Source: CAWJAP01 sp963834365 (lineage in GTDB: Bacteria > Acidobacteriota > Vicinamibacteria > Vicinamibacterales > Vicinamibacteraceae). Taken from it: DNA of 20,795 nucleotides. Made by a program: the position numbers and the translations under genes. Under the pieces are notes generated by a model. That model had not been told where the DNA came from and did no database searches. It saw only the letters and a program-made list of their open reading frames with translations. The stretch spans positions 1-20,795 of the forward strand of contig CAWIBS010000019.1 of assembly GCA_963834365.1 (NCBI GenBank), read 5' to 3'. This document shows, piece after piece, positions 17,447-20,795 of the stretch (the stretch's first letter is position 1; each line of letters begins with the position of its first letter).

Positions 17447-18670
17447 ATGGCGTTCATCACCCTCGACGGGAATCGGTCCTATTACCGCCTCGAAGGCGCC
17501 GATGGCCTGCCTGTCGTCGTGCTCAGCCACTCGCTGGGTCAGGACCACACGATGTGGGACGGCCAGATGCCGGACCTGCTGGCGCGGTTCCGGGTGCTCC
17601 GCTACGACGTGCGCGGACACGGCGCGACCGACGCCCCGGAGGGCGACTACACGATCGAGGAACTGGGGCGCGATGCGCTCGCGCTCCTCGACGCCTTGCA
17701 TCTCGAGCGCGTGGCGTGGTGCGGGCTCTCGCTCGGCGGCATGGTCGGCCAGTGGCTGGCCGTTCACGTGCCGGAGCGGCTCTCGCATCTCGTGCTGGCG
17801 AACACGTCGCCGCGCATCGCCGATCCGGCCGGCATGGAAGCGCGGCGGACGACCGTGCTCGCGCGCGGCATGTCGGCAGTGGTCGAGATCGCGATGTCGC
17901 GCTTTTTCACCCCGGCGCTGATCGAGGCGAATCCCGCCCGCGTGGCGTCGGCGCGCGACACCTTCCTCACGACCAGTCCGGTCGGCTACGCCGGCTGCTG
18001 TGCGGCGCTCCGGGACTTCGACGGCACTGCGGCGCTCGGCCGCATTGGCACGCCGACGCTCGTCATCAGCGGCGATGCCGACGTGGCGATGCCCTTCGAC
18101 GATCATGCGGCGCGGCTGGGTCGCGGGATCGCGGCGGCGAGGGTCGTTCGACTGCCCGCGCCGCATCTGTCGAACCTCGCGCTGCCGCACGCGTTCACGC
18201 GAGCCGTCCTCGAGTTCCTCGCGGCGCCTTCGCGCGAGGCGTTCGACGCCGGGCTCGACGTGCGTCGTGCGATCCTCGGCGAGGCGCACGTCTCGCGCGC
18301 TCTGGAGTCGGCAACCGATCTCACCCGCGCGTTTCAGCAGCTGATCACGCGGTACGCATGGGGCGGCATCTGGACCCGACCCGGCCTCGACCACCGCACG
18401 CGGCGGCTGCTCGTGCTCGCCACGACCGTCGCGCTCGGCCGCTGGGAGGAATTTCGCCTGCACCTCGCGGCGGGCCTCGACCGCGATCTCGAGTGGAGCG
18501 AGGTCGAAGAGGTCCTGCTGCAGAGCGCGGTCTACGCCGGCGTGCCGGCGGCCAACACCGCGTTCACGATCGCGGCGGAGGAATACGATCGGCGGCGGGC
18601 CGATCCTGAGCGTTCCGGTCTCTGGTCTTTGGTCTTTGGTCTTCGGTCTTCGGTCTTCGGTAGCTGGTAG
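17447..18670 (+). CDS. pcaL: Fused 3-oxoadipate enol-lactonase / 4-carboxymuconolactone decarboxylase
   Basis: 407 residues in one unbroken frame, the only long gene here with no frame change. Residues 1 to about 250 are an alpha/beta hydrolase: DVRGHGATDAPEGDYT, the nucleophile elbow GLSLGG with S95, a candidate acid in GDADVAMP and the histidine in PAPHLSNLALP. Residues from about 255 on are a CMD domain: LDHRTRRLLVLATTVALGRWEEFRLH and EVLLQSAVYAGVPAANTAF. The fusion catalyses two successive steps after muconate cycloisomerisation and is known as PcaL from Rhodococcus and Streptomyces. GAGG lies seven bases before ATG 17447. The last 18 or so residues (SGLWSLVFGLRSSVFGSW) are encoded by the 7-bp repeat array and are probably not part of the ancestral protein. 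Confidence 0.92.
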   Translation: MAFITLDGNRSYYRLEGADGLPVVVLSHSLGQDHTMWDGQMPDLLARFRVLRYDVRGHGATDAPEGDYTIEELGRDALALLDALHLERVAWCGLSLGGMVGQWLAVHVPERLSHLVLANTSPRIADPAGMEARRTTVLARGMSAVVEIAMSRFFTPALIEANPARVASARDTFLTTSPVGYAGCCAALRDFDGTAALGRIGTPTLVISGDADVAMPFDDHAARLGRGIAAARVVRLPAPHLSNLALPHAFTRAVLEFLAAPSREAFDAGLDVRRAILGEAHVSRALESATDLTRAFQQLITRYAWGGIWTRPGLDHRTRRLLVLATTVALGRWEEFRLHLAAGLDRDLEWSEVEEVLLQSAVYAGVPAANTAFTIAAEEYDRRRADPERSGLWSLVFGLRSSVFGSW

Positions 18671-18850
18671 CTCGTCACTGGTCGCTGGTCTTCGACTCGT
18701 GCTACGGACTACGGACTACCGGACCTCGGAAGGACTCTGACAGGCCCGTAGTCCGTAGCCTGTAGCCTGTAGCCCGTCTTCGGTCTTCGGTATTTGGTCT
18801 TCTGGTCGTCTGGTCGTTGTCTCTGGTAGCTGATCTGGTAGCTGGTAGTT
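18617..18850. repeat. Degenerate 7-bp tandem arrays between pcaL and the GH51 gene
   Basis: From 18617 to 18714 there are fourteen consecutive units in strict 7-bp register (GGTCTCT, GGTCTTT twice, GGTCTTC three times, GGTAGCT twice, down to ACTACGG). After a 33-bp break a second run starts at 18748 (GTAGTCC, GTAGCCT twice, GTAGCCC, GTCTTCG twice, and so on). CTACGGACTAC at 18709-18719 pairs perfectly with GTAGTCCGTAG at 18748-18758, so the two runs can form a hairpin. The region reads as the pcaL tail on the left and reaches the GH51 start on the right. Confidence 0.7.
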
Positions 18851-18853
18851 CCT

Positions 18854-20488
18854 ATGTCCTCTCGACGACGATTCCTGACGGAGCTTGGGGGTGCTGGCGC
18901 GGCACTTGCGGCCGGACCATGGCTGGCCCGCACCGGCCACGCGCAGACCAGCCGCGCCGCGGCCCGTGTCATGGTCGCGCAGGTGCGCGAACGCTCCCCG
19001 TTCGACCGCCGTCTCCTCGGCGCGTTCCTGGAGCACCTCGGCCGGGCCATCTACACCGGGGTCTACGAGCCAGGGTCGCCGCGGCCGACGCCAACGGGTT
19101 CCGCAACGACGTCGCTCGCGGAGGTGAAGGCGCTCGGCGTGCCGACCATGCGGTATCCGGGGGGCAACTTCGTGTCGGGCTACAACTGGCTCGACGGCGT
19201 GGGGCCCAAGGCCAGCGGCCCACGGTGCTGGAGCGCGCCTGGAACTCGCTCGAGACCAACCAGTTCGGGACCAACGAGTTCATCGAGTGGTGCCGGCTGG
19301 TGGGCACAGAGCCGCTGCTCGCCTTCAACCTGGGCACGGGCACTCCCGAGCAGGCGGTCGCGTACGTCGAGTACTGCAACCTGACAGGCGGCACCAAATG
19401 GAGCGACCTGCGTCGATACCACGGCTACGAGCGCCGCACACGTCGGCACCTGGTGCCTCGGCAACGAGATGGACGGGCCGTGGCAGATGGGCCACATGCC
19501 GGCCCGCGACTACGGCCGCAAGGCCCGCGACTGCCGCCCAGCAGATCCGCGTCATCGACCCGAAGCTGCAGCTCATCGCCTGCGGCTCGAGCAGCACGGC
19601 ATGCCCACCTATCTCGTCTGGGATCGCGAGATGCTCGAGGAGTGCTACGACCAGGTGGACGCCATCTCGCTGCACAACTACTACGGCAACACCCCGCCCT
19701 CACCGGCGGCAGACACGGCCCGCTACCTGGCGATGAACCTGGACATGGAGCGGCAGATTCGCGAGATCGCGGCCGTCTGCGACTACGTGCAGGGGCTGCG
19801 GAAGTCGCCGAAGCGGCTGTGGCTCTCCTTCGACGAATGGAACGTCTGGTACCGCGCCCGCGGCGGGAGCTTCGCCGATGGCCAGCGGAAGTTCGCGCCG
19901 CCGCTGCTCGAGGAGGTCTACAACCTCGAGGACGCGTTGCTGGTCGGCGGGTTCGTGAACACGCTGCTGCGGCAGGCCGACCGCGTGCGCGTCGGCTGCC
20001 TGGCGCAGATCGTCAACGTCATCGCCCCGCTGGTGACCAACGCGACGTCGGTCCTGCGCCAGAGCATCTACTACCCCTACGCCTGGGCGCTGAAATACGC
20101 GCGCGGACGGGTCCTGGACCTCGCGGTGGAATGGGAGACCTATCCGATCACGGCCGCGGGCCTGCGGCCGCGACTTCGCGCGGGACGACAGGTGCCCTAC
20201 GTCGACGTGGCCGCGACCTCGATCCGCAGAACAACCAGGTGTGCGTGCTGATGCTGAACCGCGATCTCGAGCGCGGAGCGCGACCTGGTCCTGGACTGCC
20301 GGGACCTCGCGCCGTCGCGGGTGCTGGCCAGCGAGACCCTGACCGGGCCGGACCTGAAGGCGTTCAACACCTTCGAGCGGCCGACCCTGGTGGCGCCGCG
20401 GCCCTGGAGGCGCCCGGCCGCCGGTCCGACGATGACGTTCCGCTGCCGGCGCGCTCGTACAGCGTCGCTGCACCTCGCCACGGCGTAG
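18854..20488 (+). CDS. Tat-exported alpha-L-arabinofuranosidase (GH51, frameshifted)
   Basis: About 540 residues. The N-terminus SSRRRFLTELG followed by a hydrophobic segment to GHAQ is a twin-arginine signal, so the enzyme is exported folded. GH51 markers: LEHLGRAIYTGVYEPGS, VKALGVPTMRYPGGNFVSGYNW, GTNEFIEWCRLVGTEPLLAFN, the acid/base glutamate in GNEMDGPWQ, DAISLHNYYGN and the nucleophile glutamate in FDEWNVWY, then NATSVLRQSIYYPYAWALKYA. It would remove arabinofuranosyl side chains from arabinoxylan or arabinan. About nine frame changes occur (near 19085, 19117, 19217, 19421, 19527, 19600, 20170, 20265 and 20400-20460); the end is placed at TAG 20486-20488, giving LHLATA. The start at 18854 is fixed by the signal sequence; no clear ribosome binding site is present because repeats run up to it. 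Confidence 0.82.
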
Positions 20489-20514
20489 ACCGGAATGCAC
20501 CGCTGTTGACGAGT

Positions 20515-20562
20515 GTCCGGCTTTATAGCCGGACCCAAGAGTCCGCTAAACCCGGAGCGGAC
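20515..20562. repeat. Two adjacent hairpins after the GH51 gene
   Basis: GTCCGGCT-TTAT-AGCCGGAC (20515-20534) is followed by GTCCGCT and AGCGGAC arms (20541-20562). The first shares its stem with the hairpin at 17393-17410, but the loop differs (TTAT instead of TTCA). Confidence 0.6.
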
Positions 20563-20574
20563 ATTGCAGGTGAT

Positions 20575-20647
20575 GTGGCGCAGGCACTTTAGGCCTGTCC
20601 GGGCCCGCGTTGGCCGGGCTGAGAGCCGGCGCCACCTTGGCGGGCCC
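20575..20647. repeat. Palindromic element, copy B
   Basis: Same length (73 bp) and order as the core at 4892-4964: GTGGCGCAGGC start, GGGCCCGCG centre, GCGCCACCTTGGCGGGCCC end. The first hairpin is degraded (CAGGCACTTTAGGCCTG) and the second slightly so. The 10-bp terminal inverted repeat of copy A is absent. Confidence 0.7.
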
Positions 20648-20676
20648 CGGGCTAGGGGGGTCGGACCGACGCGGGG

Positions 20677-20718
20677 CTTACGGCCCGTGTGACCGCACTT
20701 ACGGTCCGTGTAACCGCA
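20677..20718. repeat. 21-bp tandem direct repeat, two units
   Basis: CTTACGGCCCGTGTGACCGC plus A (20677-20697) is followed immediately by a second unit (20698-20718) with two differences. TTAC and GTAA bracket the second unit's centre as a small inverted repeat. It lies about 45 bp upstream of a promoter-like TTGACA and could be an operator pair. Confidence 0.55.
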
Positions 20719-20760
20719 ATTTACTGCCCAGCCAGCGAGGCCGAATCGACCAGATCGATC

Positions 20761-20789
20761 TTGACAAACACACTAGTTGGCTATAGCGT
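20761..20789 (+). promoter_or_regulatory. Candidate promoter at the right edge
   Basis: TTGACA (20761-20766) is followed by TATAGC at a 15-base spacing (20782-20787) or TAGCGT at 17 bases. The stretch is AT-rich compared with its surroundings. Any gene it serves lies beyond the window. Confidence 0.35.
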
Positions 20790-20795
20790 TCGTTT

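Noticed and set aside
18617..18850. CRISPR-like array
   Set aside because: Units are 7 bp, contiguous and without unique spacers, and there are no cas genes; it is a simple tandem repeat.

Overview
The window is about 20.8 kb of very GC-rich bacterial DNA. The Oar-type TonB-dependent outer-membrane protein with an N-terminal carboxypeptidase-regulatory-like domain, the VapBC-type locus, the dispersed GC-rich hairpins and a Tat-exported glycoside hydrolase together suggest a soil Acidobacteriota (Vicinamibacteria-like) genome. That placement is inference from gene content and style; no rRNA or marker gene is present.

Layout. 1-285: C-terminus of a TPR protein. 406-4023: large Oar-like TonB-dependent receptor with its own promoter, ribosome binding site and a strong terminator (4199-4240). 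4308-4839: vapB-type antitoxin followed by a vapC that has lost its N-terminal third. 4877-4978: MITE-like palindromic repeat. 5089-6484 (+): AAHS-family aromatic-acid transporter, convergent with a minus-strand operon. The minus-strand operon reads, in transcription order, pobA (13859-12675), fused enoyl-CoA hydratase/3-hydroxyacyl-CoA dehydrogenase (12569-10406), feruloyl/coumaroyl-CoA synthetase (10373-8532), amidohydrolase (8535-7675) and a MetE-like protein (7678-6583). Divergent from pobA is a plus-strand operon: catI, catJ, pcaH, pcaG and pcaL (14207-18670). A Tat-exported GH51 arabinofuranosidase (18854-20488) follows, and the window ends in repeats and a possible promoter.

How the genes work together. 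The two divergent operons read as one route from hydroxycinnamates to the 3-oxoadipate pathway: uptake; CoA activation; hydration and oxidation of the side chain by one fused protein; cleavage of the beta-keto thioester by an amidohydrolase, as proposed for Phd/Cou systems; 4-hydroxybenzoate hydroxylation by PobA; intradiol ring cleavage by PcaHG; decarboxylation and lactone hydrolysis by fused PcaL; CoA transfer by CatIJ. pcaB and the thiolase pcaF are not in the window; the place where pcaB often sits (between pcaG and pcaL) holds only hairpin repeats. The GH51 enzyme may belong to the same diet, because ferulate and coumarate are esterified to arabinose on arabinoxylan.

Two properties dominate the sequence itself. 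(1) Nearly every gene carries single-base frame changes, often at short G/C runs, with coding sense otherwise intact. This looks mostly like consensus indel error, heaviest in the hydratase/dehydrogenase gene; pcaL is free of it. (2) Gene junctions are decorated with unusual repeats: a 46-bp inverted repeat at the convergent ends, 9-bp arrays in opposite orientation before and inside pcaG, a 7-bp array after pcaL, and a family of TTCA/TGAA-loop hairpins. Several of them supply the last or first codons of neighbouring genes.
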